Source of the DNA: Aquila chrysaetos chrysaetos
Taxonomy: Eukaryota > Chordata > Aves > Accipitriformes > Accipitridae
Length of the DNA stretch: 64,000 bases
Direction of reading: 5' to 3'
Assembly (NCBI RefSeq): GCF_900496995.4
Contig: NC_044005.1
Coordinates: 31,570,363 to 31,634,362, forward strand
In this document: piece after piece, positions 1 to 11,025 of the stretch
How positions within the stretch are numbered: position 1 is the stretch's first letter
Layout: the number at the start of each line of letters is the position of its first letter
The notes under the pieces: generated by a model
Seen by the model: only the letters and a program-made list of their open reading frames with translations
Told to the model about the DNA's origin: nothing
The model's database searches: none
Position numbers and translations under genes: made by a program

Positions 1-1505
1 GGATGGTAGTAAAAAAAAAAATCCAGGTTACATGTCTGGTATAACAAGCTTCTGTTGCTTGATCTGAATTTGGCATAGTTTGCACTTGGGACAGAAATTT
101 ACATTAGTATAAGGGAACAGCAAATGTCTGCACATCTGAAACTCAGAACAGTAAATTTTATTGTCTGAACCTCTCTATTTTGATTGGATAGAATCAAATT
201 TAGTTTGAGTGAGTAGTGGTAATTCAATCCAGGATATAGATTTGGTCCAAGAATACTTATTACAGTATATGTTACCTTATGATCTGATTTTTATTTTCAG
301 TCCTGACAGATATAAGGTACTAAGATTTTATTAGCTATGGGAGATTTTAATCTCTTAATAGTGTTGCTAAAAGTATCTTGGGATACCGAGAGATTCTGGC
401 CTACAGTTGAGAAACATGCTTTAACCATTGCATGGTGAGTAGATAGTATGTAAGGCAGAGGATAGGATTAGTTTCCATTCATTCTTAGTTTGCTAATTTT
501 GGTCATCTAATTAAAGTCAGTTTTCTAAACTCCCTTTATAATTACTTGAGGGGAATAGAGAAGTACCTGCACATGTATTTCTCCTTATGATGGAGACTTA
601 GTACAAATGGGATGTAGTCTTTTAAGGGTCTGTTCTCTGCATAATATAGATGGTATTCAAAGCTCTAAATTAGTCTCTTGCAGTCACTAGAAGAGTTTGA
701 AGTTTTCTGGTAATTCATCTGAGTTACCTATAATTAATATTAAGCAGCTGTAACTTTTGTATTTTAGCCTAGCAGTCTATAGGTTACAAGTATGAATTGG
801 ATGTTCACAATATATAAATGTAAAGTTTGTATATATTGCTTCATATAGCAACTAAGTTACTGTCTCATAAATATGTTTTAAAGTCTTTAATGAGTTTTAA
901 ATATATTCATATGTAATGGTATGTTTAAAATCATGACAAATGTGTATTGAAATTTGGTTTACCTATTTCTGCGTACATACCTTCGCATGTAGAAGTATTC
1001 AGGATTTACATATGTTTCCTGTCATTTTCAGTCAAGTTACTTATCTGAGGAAGATCACTCACTAGGCACCTGAAGCTCATTTTTATTGTGTTTAAGTGAT
1101 AAATGAGCTTTTGACAGTTGTAATCTCTTCCTTGGGTGTAGACAACATGATAAGCAAGGAAACAAACCTTTATCTTTCTTCGGGGAAGAAGAATTAAAGT
1201 ATCATTGCACAAAAGGATTAAAACCAATTTTTGAAAATCAAGGCTTCTTGTCTGTGTATTCAGCATTGTACTCTATTCCACTCTGGGATGAAAGAAACTA
1301 TTACAATAGAAAAATTTGCAGACTACCTTGCATGCCAGAGAGGGAGTTATAGATGCATATAGACAGATCAATAGACAAATGCAAACTTAAGATTGAACGT
1401 ATACTAGCTGAATCAAAAATAGCATCTTTTCCTAAAATACGGGGAGAGATATACATATTTTTAAACCCAAGATAAAATTACTCCTTTTCTTTTCTTTTTT
1501 TGAAG
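1..1505 (+). other. STRN3 intron sequence (5' end outside window)
   Basis: AT-rich sequence upstream of the first visible STRN3 exon. I see no exon, recognisable repeat family or RNA gene in it; it ends in the acceptor of exon A. Confidence 0.7.
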
Positions 1506-1681
1506 CTGCCAGCTAATAAAGATGCCTTCCGAAAGACATGGAACCCTAAGTATACGCTACGCAGTCATTTTGATGGAGTGCGGGCATTAGCTTTTCATCC
1601 TGTAGAGCCTGTGCTGGTTACAGCCTCTGAGGACCATACTCTAAAACTTTGGAATCTGCAGAAAACGGTTCCTGCCAAAAA
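1506..1681 (+). CDS. STRN3: STRN3 coding exon A (WD blade 1)
   Basis: The exon is preceded by a T-rich tract ending TTTTTTTGAAG and encodes LPANKDAF... through the first WD40 blade (LRSHFDGVRALAFHP, TASEDHTLKLWNL) to PAK. The frame closes correctly with the next exon only if the donor is GC at 1682-1683 (AAAAA|GCAAGTAT). The GT at 1686 would shift the frame. The exact acceptor is slightly uncertain because the upstream exon lies outside the window. Confidence 0.93.
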
Positions 1682-4600
1682 GCAAGTATATGGGTTTTTA
1701 TAAAACATCAGTTGTGTTTTAAATGCCTTTGAAATTGATTAAACTCTTAAATGTTTTCAGAGTTTTTCAGCAGAGATTTCATGTAATGTAATAACTCTTC
1801 CTTTCTCTTTCAGGAGTGCCTCTTTAGATGTAGAACCCATCTACACATTTAGGGCCCACATGTAAGTGTTTGACATAATTAACGCTTGATAAATGTATTG
1901 TTGTTATGTCATGGTTTCATAAGACACTTCAGTGTAAAAGCCACAAATGTATTCTATTTTTACATTGTATAGACAACGTCCCTTAAACTTTGTAAAAACA
2001 GGTCAATAAAAACAGGTCAATACTGAGTCCCTGTCATGAACTGCACAGTCCATGACAACTGTCGTGGTTTAAACCCAGCCAGCAACTAAGCACCACACAG
2101 CCGCTAACTCACTCCCCGCCCCGCAGTGGGATGGGGGAGAAAATTGGGAAAAGAAGTAAAACTTGTGGGTTGAGATAAGAACAGTTTAATAAAACAGGAA
2201 AGAAGAAATTAATAATGATAACACTAGTAAAATGATAACAGTAATAACAAAAGGATTGGAATGTACAAATGATGCACAGTGCAATTGCTGACCACCTGCC
2301 GATCCACACCAAGTTAGTCCCTGAGTGGCGATTCCCCAGCCCCCACTACCCCCAGTTCCTATACTAGATGGGACGTCCCATGGTATGGAATACCCCGTTG
2401 GGCAGTTTGGGTCAGCTGCCCTGGCTGTGTCCTGTGCTAACTTTTTGTGCCCCACCAGCCTTCTTGCTGGCTGGGCATGAGAAGCTGAAAAATCCTTGAC
2501 TTTAGACTAAACACTACTTAGCAACAACTGAAAACATCAGTGTGTTATCAACATTCTTCTCATACTGAACTCAAAACATAGCACCGTACCAGCTACTAGG
2601 AAGACAGTTAACTCTATCCCAGCTGAAACCAGGACACAACACAAGGACAGGAAGTGGCAAATGTGGTTAGTTGCAATGGAAAGGAGAGATTGTAGAAGGT
2701 GATAATGAAATCATCTGAGTGATGTCCATGTCTTGTACTATGGATTTTATATATAATATGTGAAGAAGATAAATAAGGTAGAATTTATTAGTCTTACCTA
2801 GTATCTTCAGATACAGGTCTAAGAAATTAAAAGTACAGATGCAATCATCAGGACCAAAAAAAAACCCCACTGAATGCAGATTCAGTAAGTGAAAAATCAG
2901 GAGATTGAGCAAGTGACTAGGAAGATTCTGGATTCTTTAGGGCCTTGAACAAGAATAAGAGATAAAATTTCATTGCCAGGGTAGGCCAAAGTAGTAGATA
3001 GGGCATGGGTATTAATTCGCGCATATGCCTGTCAGGACTGGGGGAAGTTGGAAACCAGTGAAATAATTGTTGTAATCAAAAAGTTGATTAATACCTGAGT
3101 AAAGTTCTGATCGTTACAGTCAGTTCTCTTGCAATGTCAACCCAGGCTTCTACCTTTCCCATCTCAAGTTTGCCTGCTTTGTGTGCAGATGGTGGTTCAT
3201 TACACACTATAACATATATTCTCATTTCTGATTGCAGTCCAGCCCAATGTGTTGGGAAAGTAGATTGCACAAACTACTCTGAAACGAGGAAGGATCTTTG
3301 TTGTGGCATATGGTGACATTGAGCTAACCTGAATTAAACAATGTTAATAAAACTTGCAAAAGTTGAGCTGGGATTCGTAAAACTCTTAGTGATTTTTCAA
3401 CACATATTAACTGCTTTATTACTGCCTGAGTTTCAGTTGCTAATTTTGAATTCTGCTTCCTTCCAATAAGAAGGCAAGACAAAATGCGCAGTCCATAGCC
3501 AGTCACAGTAGTTTGAGTGTACTTTGCTAATATAACTAAAGATCCAGTCTCCAACTCAGTTAGCAGGTAAGCTTCATGAGAGCTCTTTGATTAAGTGTGG
3601 AAGGGGATTACACTTCCTGTGCTGGCCTCGACAAAAAAATAATAAAAAAAAAAGAAATTAGTTTGTATTAGGAAAGCTACACATACTATCATCACCCTCC
3701 TCCTATTAAGCCACTTACTTGATAGAACATAATGTCCTATTTTTGCTCTTATTAGCTAAAGCGTAAAACACACTTCCCTAGGACGGGGTGACTAATTTGT
3801 CCTCATGTTTAAATACAAGTGGTCTTTTGAGTGATAGAAGGTCACTGACCAATTGAATTCTTCAGAGCTCTTTCTTTTTCTAAATTTGGGCTAATATTTG
3901 GGCTTTTGTTACTGAATACCAAAAGCTAAGAATTGGGGATGTTTTGATACAGAGCTGATCCCCACCCTGTGACTTCCAATGAGACTGGTAACAAAGTAAT
4001 TTTACTATTTTTCCCCTCAGGCAGGCTTTGAGCAACATTCCTTTTCAGCTCAGCTTCATTCTTCCCTTTGCCAGATACATAGATGGATTCAACCAATAGT
4101 CTTCCTTTTCACCATCTTCAAATATGTAATTCTGGTTTTCTCATCTGCACTTAAACAACTGGTAGACTCCTTATATCCTGAGCATGGCCTGTCAAATGAG
4201 CCAGGCATCTAATTTTGGGGATACGGTTTTACAGTAGTGTGTCCAAAGGAGTAGACCTGCTTCTTCCTTTGGGCTACAGCTTGTGCTTGTCTGGTATCAC
4301 AGCAAACAGGTTGACAAAGTTAAACCAGTAAAAGTCTAACCTTGGCCAAAAAGTACTCTTTTCTAGGATCATTCTTCTGAACCAGTTTACTGGGGCATAG
4401 GTTACTGTCAGTTCCTAAAATAGGATGAGAAAATAGTTGGGGGTGGGGGAGCTACAACCACCTCTAGCACAGCTAGCTATTAGATTAGCATAGGTGCACT
4501 GTAAAAACTCACTGTTTGTAGGTGTAATTGCTGTTGCTTCTGAGAAATAAGGTGGTGTTCTTTGAATTGCTTGAATCTGGATAGTTTTAGTTAATTTGTT

Positions 4601-7600
4601 ATGAATGTTTTAACAGAGGTTGGTATCACTTATTGAGACTTAAAAAAGGTTTTAACAGAATTGTTTCTTTGGAGTTTGAATATTTTTTTAACTACTTAAT
4701 CCAATCCAACTTTTTTTTAAAGTAGATAGCCAGATTTTCACTTCTATCCTGTAGGCAGTATCAATAAACTTACTTTTCTCTGTCTCCCAATAGTGGACCT
4801 GTATTATCATTGGCAATTAGTTCCAATGGAGAACAGTGTTTCAGTGGTGGTATTGATGCAACCATCCAGTGGTGGAACATGCCTAGCCCTAATGTGGATC
4901 CATATGATACCTATGGCAAGTACCTTTTAAAAGGTTAACAACTTATGACCATTGTCTTCAACATTAATTTTCTGCTTGATGCTAATGTGTTTTCTAGAGC
5001 TTCTGTGAAACGTAGCTGCCATTTGTCAACTAAATTGTGTGTTTTCAACTTTTTTGTGTGTGGCAAACATTAATTATTTATTCCCACTTGCATTGGTGAC
5101 GTACTTTGTGTAGAACTGTAGTAGGAAGACTGGCAATTTCTGAGTTTTAAATGGTAAAGAAAAAAATTAATCATAACTCTTATTTTTTAAAAAGCATGCT
5201 TACTACTTTGAACCAAAATTCAAAATTTTTGAATGATTATTTATTTCTTCTAATAGGAATTTCTCAGAAAACTAAGATAAGTGTAATCAAATTCTGTGTC
5301 TTATGTTTCTGATTGGCATTTTGGTTCCCATAATCAATGTCTCTAAAATTAAAGAGCTGTTAACTGCTTGGAAAACTGGGTATCACTCTCCTGCCATTGA
5401 TGGTGATCAGCATTTTGTGTTTAAGGGTGCAGTTCCGTGGTTCACTGAAGTTTGAATGGGACAGAGTCAAGAATTCTTCCTCTCTCCCTTGTGTCAGTGT
5501 AATGAGTGAGCTTATGCAACAGACCAACTAGTTTTAAATTTTCTGCAAAACTAAATTTTAGTGATTTATCTGCCTTTATTCCTTTCCACTTATCTTTTTC
5601 TCTCATTTCTCTACTCAAAGCCTGGTAGAGAATAGATTAAAAACCCCTCTATAAAAGACAACTATAAAGTATCAGGGAAAAGAAAATAAGAATGTGTTTC
5701 CCTGTTCCACAACAGAAATAATCTTGGTTTAATTATTAGGGTGCTTGAGAGTTTTAGAGCATGCCCCTGTGTCAACAGAGTACGCTGAGTAAAAACAGCA
5801 TTAACTGTCAGTTTTTAAGTGGAAAGCTGATTTTGTTAGGTGTGTTTGCACCTTGTACAGAGGAAGGGCTGTGACCAAGCATCTTTAAGATGGTGAATTT
5901 GGAGGGAAGAAGCAACTGCCTCAGAGAGGAGGTGGTAAAAAATGTGTATCATTCTGGAAGAAGGGACATAGTTGTGGGGTTGTTTTGTTGGTTTGGTTTG
6001 GTGGGATTTTTTGTGTGTTTATATTTTGGGGGGGGGGAGTTGTTTGTTTGTTGGGGGGGTGAGAAAGATGGGAGTGGCTGTGCAAAATGACCTCCTGTGT
6101 AATATTCTAGCTGTTGCTTACACAGGAAGTGCTGTTCCACAGTTTTATGTGGAATTTAATTTATGTTGAGGTACAAGAAATACTTATTTAATGTTTCTTC
6201 ACTAAAAAGGTTTCATTTTTGAACTTTTGTTTTTTCCAGAGCCAAACGTTCTAGCTGGCACATTAATTGCTCACACAGATGCAGTCTGGGGTCTTGCTTA
6301 CAGCAGTGTAAAGAATCACTTACTATCTTGTTCAGCAGATGGCACTATTAGATTATGGAACCCACCAGAAAAAATGCCCTGTATTTGCACTTACAATGGA
6401 GAGAAAGGTAAGTTTTTGCAGTGGTTTTGAAAATCTGTTATGAGGCAGCTGACGATGTGTCCAGGCTCATTATCGCCATTTATCAAAACTTAGGTAACAG
6501 GACCAAAGGGAAAAGATCTCTTAGTAAAGTAATCCTGGTGCTGTAGCATTATTTTAAAGAAGGGAGCAAATTTCTTCTTTAAAGTACGAGTATAAAACAA
6601 ACTAAATGTTTAAACTGTCAAGAATTTTAAAAGTGTTTCATTCTTTCTAAAGATATTTTTCTCTCTTTCTAGAGCATGGAATACCTACATCAGTTGACTT
6701 TATAGGTTGTGACCCTGCTCATATGGTGGCGTCTTTTAACACCGGCAGCACAGTCATCTATGATTTAGAAACATCCCAGTCAGTGGTAATGCTTTCATCA
6801 CAAATAGAATCTGGTAAGTAAAACTCTCTTGTATTAAATACCCATCTTGGATGAGATGCCTTTTTCAAAGTTTTATTATATGGTGAAGTAAATGAAAAAG
6901 TTTTGCTCCTCTTCTGCATCATGCAATTCGAAAGTTGGTTAGATGCTTAAAGATGCTTGGAAGAGACACGATGGAAAAGGTTGTGGATTATCAGGATTTG
7001 AAAGCGGTTAGAGATAGTGAAAGCAACAGTTTTTGTTCTCTAAGCTAAGTTTTCTCAAGATTCAGTTGTCTGAATTGCATATTAAAACACATTTTTCATT
7101 ATATAGCCTTGATGTGGAGGATATTAAGATAAGTAAATAAGTGAATTAAGCAGAATATTAGTTCAGTGTGGAATTCTGCACAAGTTGTGATTAAACACTC
7201 TATCCTGTGGAACTTTTAATATTAGAAATTCTGTTGCAACAAATAAGGTGCTACAAAGATGTAGCTCTTAAAGAATTGTATGTATCTGATGAGGCTCTAG
7301 ATAGAGGCCCCTTCTTTTCTTGAACCTATGAAAGTGTTCCATAAGGAAAACCTCCAGTTTCTGGTCATTCCTTTCTATGTAATAAGATCTGAAAGAATAA
7401 TGCGACGGCAGAATTTGCTTCTCCTCTCCAAGTAGTCTAGTTTACTTAGTGATTATACTTACAGTATTAAGTAGGTTATATAAAGATTTCAGCACAGGTT
7501 ACAGAGCTGTGTAAAAGTTATATTTTAGGTAGCTTGTGTAAAAACTGGCATTGACAGTGAGAAAGAACATGACAAATTGGAGAAATAACTTTTGTAGTTT

Positions 7601-10600
7601 GAAGAGAGAATCTTAAATGGAATCAACAAAAATTAAGCACAGAAATGAAGAGAACAAGCCTTAAAACACTGTCATATCAAGATAAGAAAGTGTTTTTTTA
7701 AGGAGTATTCTAAAAACTTCTAAAGAGATCCTAAACCAGTCATTGTTTCTTTAAGTTGAAATACAACATAAATATATCTGACAGAATCTAATAGGTTAGG
7801 TTGACTTCAGTTATTTGGATTCTGTCTCTTTTTTCTTTCCCCAAGCTAAATCCTTTTTGATGTGGAGGTACAAGAGGTGTGTGCTAAACATATATTATAG
7901 GTGCCACAGTTTATTTATACTTGGCTTGTGCTGCGCTTCAGTACTTGCTTGGTTTGTTCGCTGTCTCTCTCAAGAATCTTTCATGTGTATAAACCACTTG
8001 TACAGCTTTAACCTTACAGTACATTGGCTAGAGTCTACCTGGCTTAGCCCCACCCTGTAAAGCAAGAAGCTATTATTTATTTCTTAGGAGATTCATTGAT
8101 GGTCTTCCTAAAATGTTATTTATATAATATTAGTTAATATAGTAAGCTAAAGTGTAGTGCTACAATATTCACATTTTAACTTTAACCCTTTCTTTAAGGC
8201 AGGTGAATATTTTTCTTAATTTTATTTTCAGGTGTACAATCAAATAATCATATTAACAAGGTAGTAAGTCATCCCACACTTCCTGTAACTATTACAGCAC
8301 ATGAAGATAGACACATCAAATTTTTTGACAACAAAACGGGTAAGGATAAAGAGAACCTAATTTGTATGCATGAGTATGTTTAAAGTAAATCTGGATGGAC
8401 ATAGGGAAAATCCATTTGTAGAAAACTTACTAGTGATGCAGTTTTACACAGAAGAGAACTTTTGGTATTTGTAAGGTTAAACCTCTTCAGTACCTTTTCT
8501 ATGAAATAGTGATATCTGTTGCAGTTGTGACCTCGGCAGTCAGAAAATACTCTCTCAAAACAGGCAGAGAGAGTTGTGAGGGACAAGAAGGCGTTCTTAC
8601 GTTAGCGCTTTGCTAATTTATACAATATGTCTGACATTTTCCTCCCGTCTTCATCATTTCCATGCCTTTAACTCCAAGCATATATCAGTTACATTTTTCA
8701 ACTCTCAGTTGTAAACAACATTGCTTAGTACCTATTAGGGCAAGAAATAACCCTAAATTCATTGTAGTAATGGAATCCTGTATTACACTTAAGTTGCTGA
8801 TTAAGTTTATAAAACAGAAATGGATCTGGAAAAAAGGGAAGGAAGGATATAGGGAAAAACTGCACAGTCTATCATGACAAAAAGGTTGGAATAATTGTAA
8901 GAACAAACATAAACTTCCCATTTGTCAATTTATCAGTCACTTCCTGCATGTTATCCTACCAAAGTTGGAAGAAAAAGAAATCAGCATAAGCAGACTTCAA
9001 GTAAGCACATGTATAAAACCCCTGTTTTAAGTGTGCTTGGTTTGGTTTGGGCGGAGTGGGGGATGGTGTTCTTAGGGTTTTTGGTTTTAAAGGCAAAAAG
9101 CTAGACATTTTTTCCCCTTCTCACCTGCCAAGAATGTATGTATTTGAATTGTGGTCATTAAATGCGTTGCAATGATTGTCCTGAAATTAAAATTTATTCC
9201 TTTAAAGAAACAAAGATGTAGAATAAGGAGAAAAATCTTGCATGAACAAATAATTGGGTCAAAGTCAGGAAACAAAAGATAGAAGTAAACATAATATGAA
9301 TCATCTGGACAGGGGACAGTATATTGACAGTTTACTGACATTCATTAATTCAGGGTATTAAAGATGAAGGCTGACGAGGAAGAACTGAAGATCTTAATAG
9401 ACTTAAGAGCAGGCAAATTAAATTCCGTGTGGCTAAATGTGAAATGATGCATCTAAGGAAAAACAAACTTTATAATATAAAATAATAATCACTGGCTGAC
9501 TGTTCTTACCCAAGGTAAAACCTCAGGAGTTATAAGAAGAGGTTGGATGAAAATGTTGGTTTGTTGTTTAGCAGTCAGAATAGCAAAATGAATGTTAGGA
9601 GGAAGGAAAGGAATAAACAACAAAAAGAATCCTTGTTAATATCTTTGTATGAATTCTTGGTGTATCCTCATGTGTACTTTCTGTTACTTCAGGCTCCCTT
9701 ATCTCAAAAGGGCTATAGTCAAATTAAAATGCTTCAGGGAATGGTTAAAAAGATGGTCAGAGATCTTCAGTAGCTTTTAGCTTCTTCAGGAAGAATCTTA
9801 GAAACTAAATAGGCTGAGATTCTTCAGAAAAACAGACAACTGGGCAAAGATGATATCCTTCATGTTGCTCACGGTCTTAGAGGGATTTATTTGCTTTCTT
9901 TTCCAATATATGAACTGAGGTTCAGTTGATAAACCCCAACAGGTGACAGGTTCAAAAGAGAAAGAGGTGGTTGTTCTTATGTGCAGTTAAACATTTTGGA
10001 ACTCCTTCCAAAAAGCATCATAAGATGCTAAAAGAGGTTATTAAAAGTCTAGGAATGGAGGTCACTGAAAAGAAATGCATTAAGAGTAGTTGAATGCAGG
10101 GATAACATCTCTGGTTTGTGACATAAGTGAACAGTTCATTATTAGAAGCTGGAGAGTATTCTGGGCAAGTGTCAGTTATAGTTGCCTTGTTTTTATTTTG
10201 TTCCCTGGTTTATCACCAATAGCCTCTCTCCTAGCAATGACAGAGATAGATGGACCTCTGGTATGACTCAGTAAATCTCTTTTTACAAAGCTTTGTCAAC
10301 ACTTTGTCCTACTGGGGCAGGTATTAGGACATTTAATAAAGGGTCTAAAAATTGAGGTTATCACCCAGTCATTTTGGGATTGGTCTTCATTGTCATTGCT
10401 ACCAGTAAAGATGCCAGATGGATAAAAAGAGTGCTTATAATGGGAATGGCTTTTTTGAGAATTGTGTGTCATCTACCCATATGCTTATACAAGAGCCTGC
10501 AGTTGAAACTTAGTAATTTCTAATAGAATTGTATCATTCAGATACTATTGGAATCTAAATAAACGTGTTATTCTATATTGCATTTAATGGGAACATTATT

Positions 10601-11025
10601 TTATTTAAAAGAAACAATACTTCACAGGAAATTCACTGTTTATTTTGCTTTTAGGTAAAATGATCCATTCTATGGTTGCTCACTTGGATGCTGTCACAAG
10701 CCTAGCTGTAGATCCTAATGGAATCTATTTAATGTCTGGAAGTAAGGGGTTTTTTATATTCTCTATACTCTATAAAGTTTGCATTTATGATGCCCGTAAG
10801 TGTCTGACAAATCTAACTTTGTCTTTTGTCTTTTTTTTCCTTTTTTCCTAAACAGGCCATGATTGTTCCATTAGGTTATGGAATTTGGACAGCAAGACAT
10901 GTGTGCAAGAAATAACAGCTCATAGGAAAAAGCTGGATGAATCAATTTATGATGTAGCATTTCATCCATCAAAAGCATATATTGCCAGTGCAGGAGCTGA
11001 TGCCCTTGCCAAAGTATTTGTGTGA
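1506..11025 (+). CDS. STRN3: Striatin-3, C-terminal WD40 domain (partial gene, 8 exons, introns included in span)
   Basis: Striatin-3 (SG2NA) is a regulatory B''' subunit of protein phosphatase 2A and a core scaffold of the STRIPAK complex, which holds PP2A next to Mst-family kinases and Mob proteins. Eight exons (1506-1681, 1814-1861, 4794-4915, 6240-6407, 6673-6813, 8232-8339, 10655-10741, 10856-11025) join in one frame to 1020 nt, that is 339 codons plus TGA. The product matches the striatin family C-terminus, including TASEDHTLKLWNL, GHTDAVWGLAY-like, SCSADGTIRLWN and the final ASAGADALAKVFV. It shows seven WD40-type blades. Choice of STRN3 over STRN and STRN4 rests on remembered paralogue-specific residues (KLPANKDAFRKTWNPKYTLR, WNMPSP, CICTYNG) and on COCH as neighbour. 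The caveolin-binding, coiled-coil and calmodulin-binding N-terminal parts lie left of the window. Two introns use GC-AG splice sites. Confidence 0.97.
1814..1861 (+). CDS. STRN3: STRN3 coding exon B
   Basis: A 48-nt exon encodes (K)SASLDVEPIYTFRAH(I), the linker into WD blade 2. The acceptor is CTTTCTCTTTCAG and the donor is T|GTAAGTG. Confidence 0.95.
1994..2021 (+). repeat. 14-bp perfect tandem duplication
   Basis: The unit AAAAACAGGTCAAT occurs twice head to tail (1994-2007 and 2008-2021). It lies about 40 bp from the solo LTR. Confidence 0.9.
2060..2636 (-). mobile_element. Solo endogenous-retrovirus LTR (neoavian type)
   Basis: The ends are inverted (TGTCGTGGTTT... and ...GAAACCAGGACA) and the sequence resembles a solo-LTR family common in neoavian genomes. 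On the - strand it starts TGTCCTGGTTTCAGCTGGG and ends GGGTTTAAACCACGACA. A 4-bp direct repeat CAAC flanks it (2056-2059 and 2637-2640), consistent with a target-site duplication. No internal retroviral genes or second LTR are present, so it is the product of LTR-LTR recombination. Orientation is opposite to STRN3. The exact family name (ERVL-like or other) is not assigned. Confidence 0.85.
4794..4915 (+). CDS. STRN3: STRN3 coding exon C (WD blade 2)
   Basis: The exon encodes GPVLSLAISSNGEQCFSGG followed by IDATIQWWNMPSPNVDPY, the second WD40 blade. The acceptor is TCTCCCAATAG. The donor that keeps the reading frame is GC (CTATG|GCAAGTACC at 4916-4917), joining to AG CCA AAC in the next exon to give TYEPNVLAG. 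Confidence 0.95.
4916..6239 (+). other. STRN3 intron between exons C and D
   Basis: A 1.3-kb intron with GC-AG ends. Near its 3' end (about 5975-6060) is a T/G-rich low-complexity tract with runs of ten and seven G on the coding strand. No repeat family is recognised. Confidence 0.75.
6028..6059 (+). repeat. G-run low-complexity tract
   Basis: Two G homopolymers (10 and 7 bases) are separated by AGTTGTTTGTTTGTT. The tract could form a G-quadruplex in DNA or pre-mRNA about 200 nt before the acceptor of STRN3 exon D. Confidence 0.7.
6240..6407 (+). CDS. STRN3: STRN3 coding exon D (WD blade 3)
   Basis: The exon encodes EPNVLAGTLIAHTDAVWG, then the blade-3 core SCSADGTIRLWN and PPEKMPCICTYNGEK. 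The acceptor is TTTTTTCCAG and the donor is AAAG|GTAAGT. It is the best single exon for recognising the family. Confidence 0.97.
6673..6813 (+). CDS. STRN3: STRN3 coding exon E (blade 4)
   Basis: The exon encodes EHGIPTSVDFIGCDPAHMV, ASFNTGSTVIYDLETSQS and VVMLSSQIES. It forms the weakly conserved fourth blade. The acceptor is CTCTTTCTAG and the donor is TCTG|GTAAGT. Confidence 0.96.
6814..8231 (+). other. STRN3 intron between exons E and F
   Basis: A 1.4-kb AT-rich intron. I see nothing beyond the splice sites. Confidence 0.7.
8232..8339 (+). CDS. STRN3: STRN3 coding exon F (blade 5)
   Basis: The exon encodes GVQSNNHINKVVSHPTLPV then TITAHEDRHIKFFDNKT. The acceptor is TTTATTTTCAG and the donor is ACGG|GTAAGG. 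Confidence 0.96.
8340..10654 (+). other. STRN3 intron between exons F and G
   Basis: A 2.3-kb intron whose 3' half is an old CR1-like LINE remnant (about 9360-10290). The 5' half is unique AT-rich DNA. Confidence 0.75.
9360..10290 (+). mobile_element. Old CR1-like LINE remnant (ORF2 C-terminal end plus 3' UTR)
   Basis: The stretch resembles, in order, the end of a CR1-type retrotransposon. A segment reading like AKCEMMHLRKNK (about 9435-9470) comes first, then LYEFLVYPHVYFLL-like and MLQGMVKKMVRDLQ-like segments (about 9640-9770), which correspond to the well-known polyprotein tail. A 3' segment containing AGATGGACCTCTGGT and GACTCAGTAA (about 10246-10275) corresponds to the typical 3' end. 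It is full of frame breaks and old. Boundaries are approximate. Confidence 0.7.
10655..10741 (+). CDS. STRN3: STRN3 coding exon G (blade 6, first part)
   Basis: The exon encodes GKMIHSMVAHLDAVTSLAV and DPNGIYLMSGS. The acceptor is TTTTGCTTTTAG and the donor is GGAA|GTAAGG. The intron after it is only 114 nt, the shortest in the gene here. Confidence 0.96.
10856..11025 (+). CDS. STRN3: STRN3 terminal coding exon H (blades 6-7, stop)
   Basis: The exon encodes HDCSIRLWNLDSKTCVQEI, TAHRKKLDESIYDVAFHPS and KAYIASAGADALAKVFV, followed by TGA at 11023-11025. The acceptor follows a long pyrimidine tract ending CCTAAACAG. The FV terminus is the normal striatin C-terminus, so the end is intact. Confidence 0.97.

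Larger units (their letters stand above)
1862..4793 (+). other. STRN3 intron between exons B and C
   Basis: The 2.9-kb intron contains a solo LTR at 2060-2636, preceded by a perfect 14-bp tandem duplication at 1994-2021. The rest is unique AT-rich DNA with no exon that I can support. Confidence 0.8.

Noticed and set aside
1686-1687. GT as donor of STRN3 exon A
   Set aside because: It adds 4 nt and gives a stop in exon B, whereas the GC donor at 1682 restores the conserved protein.
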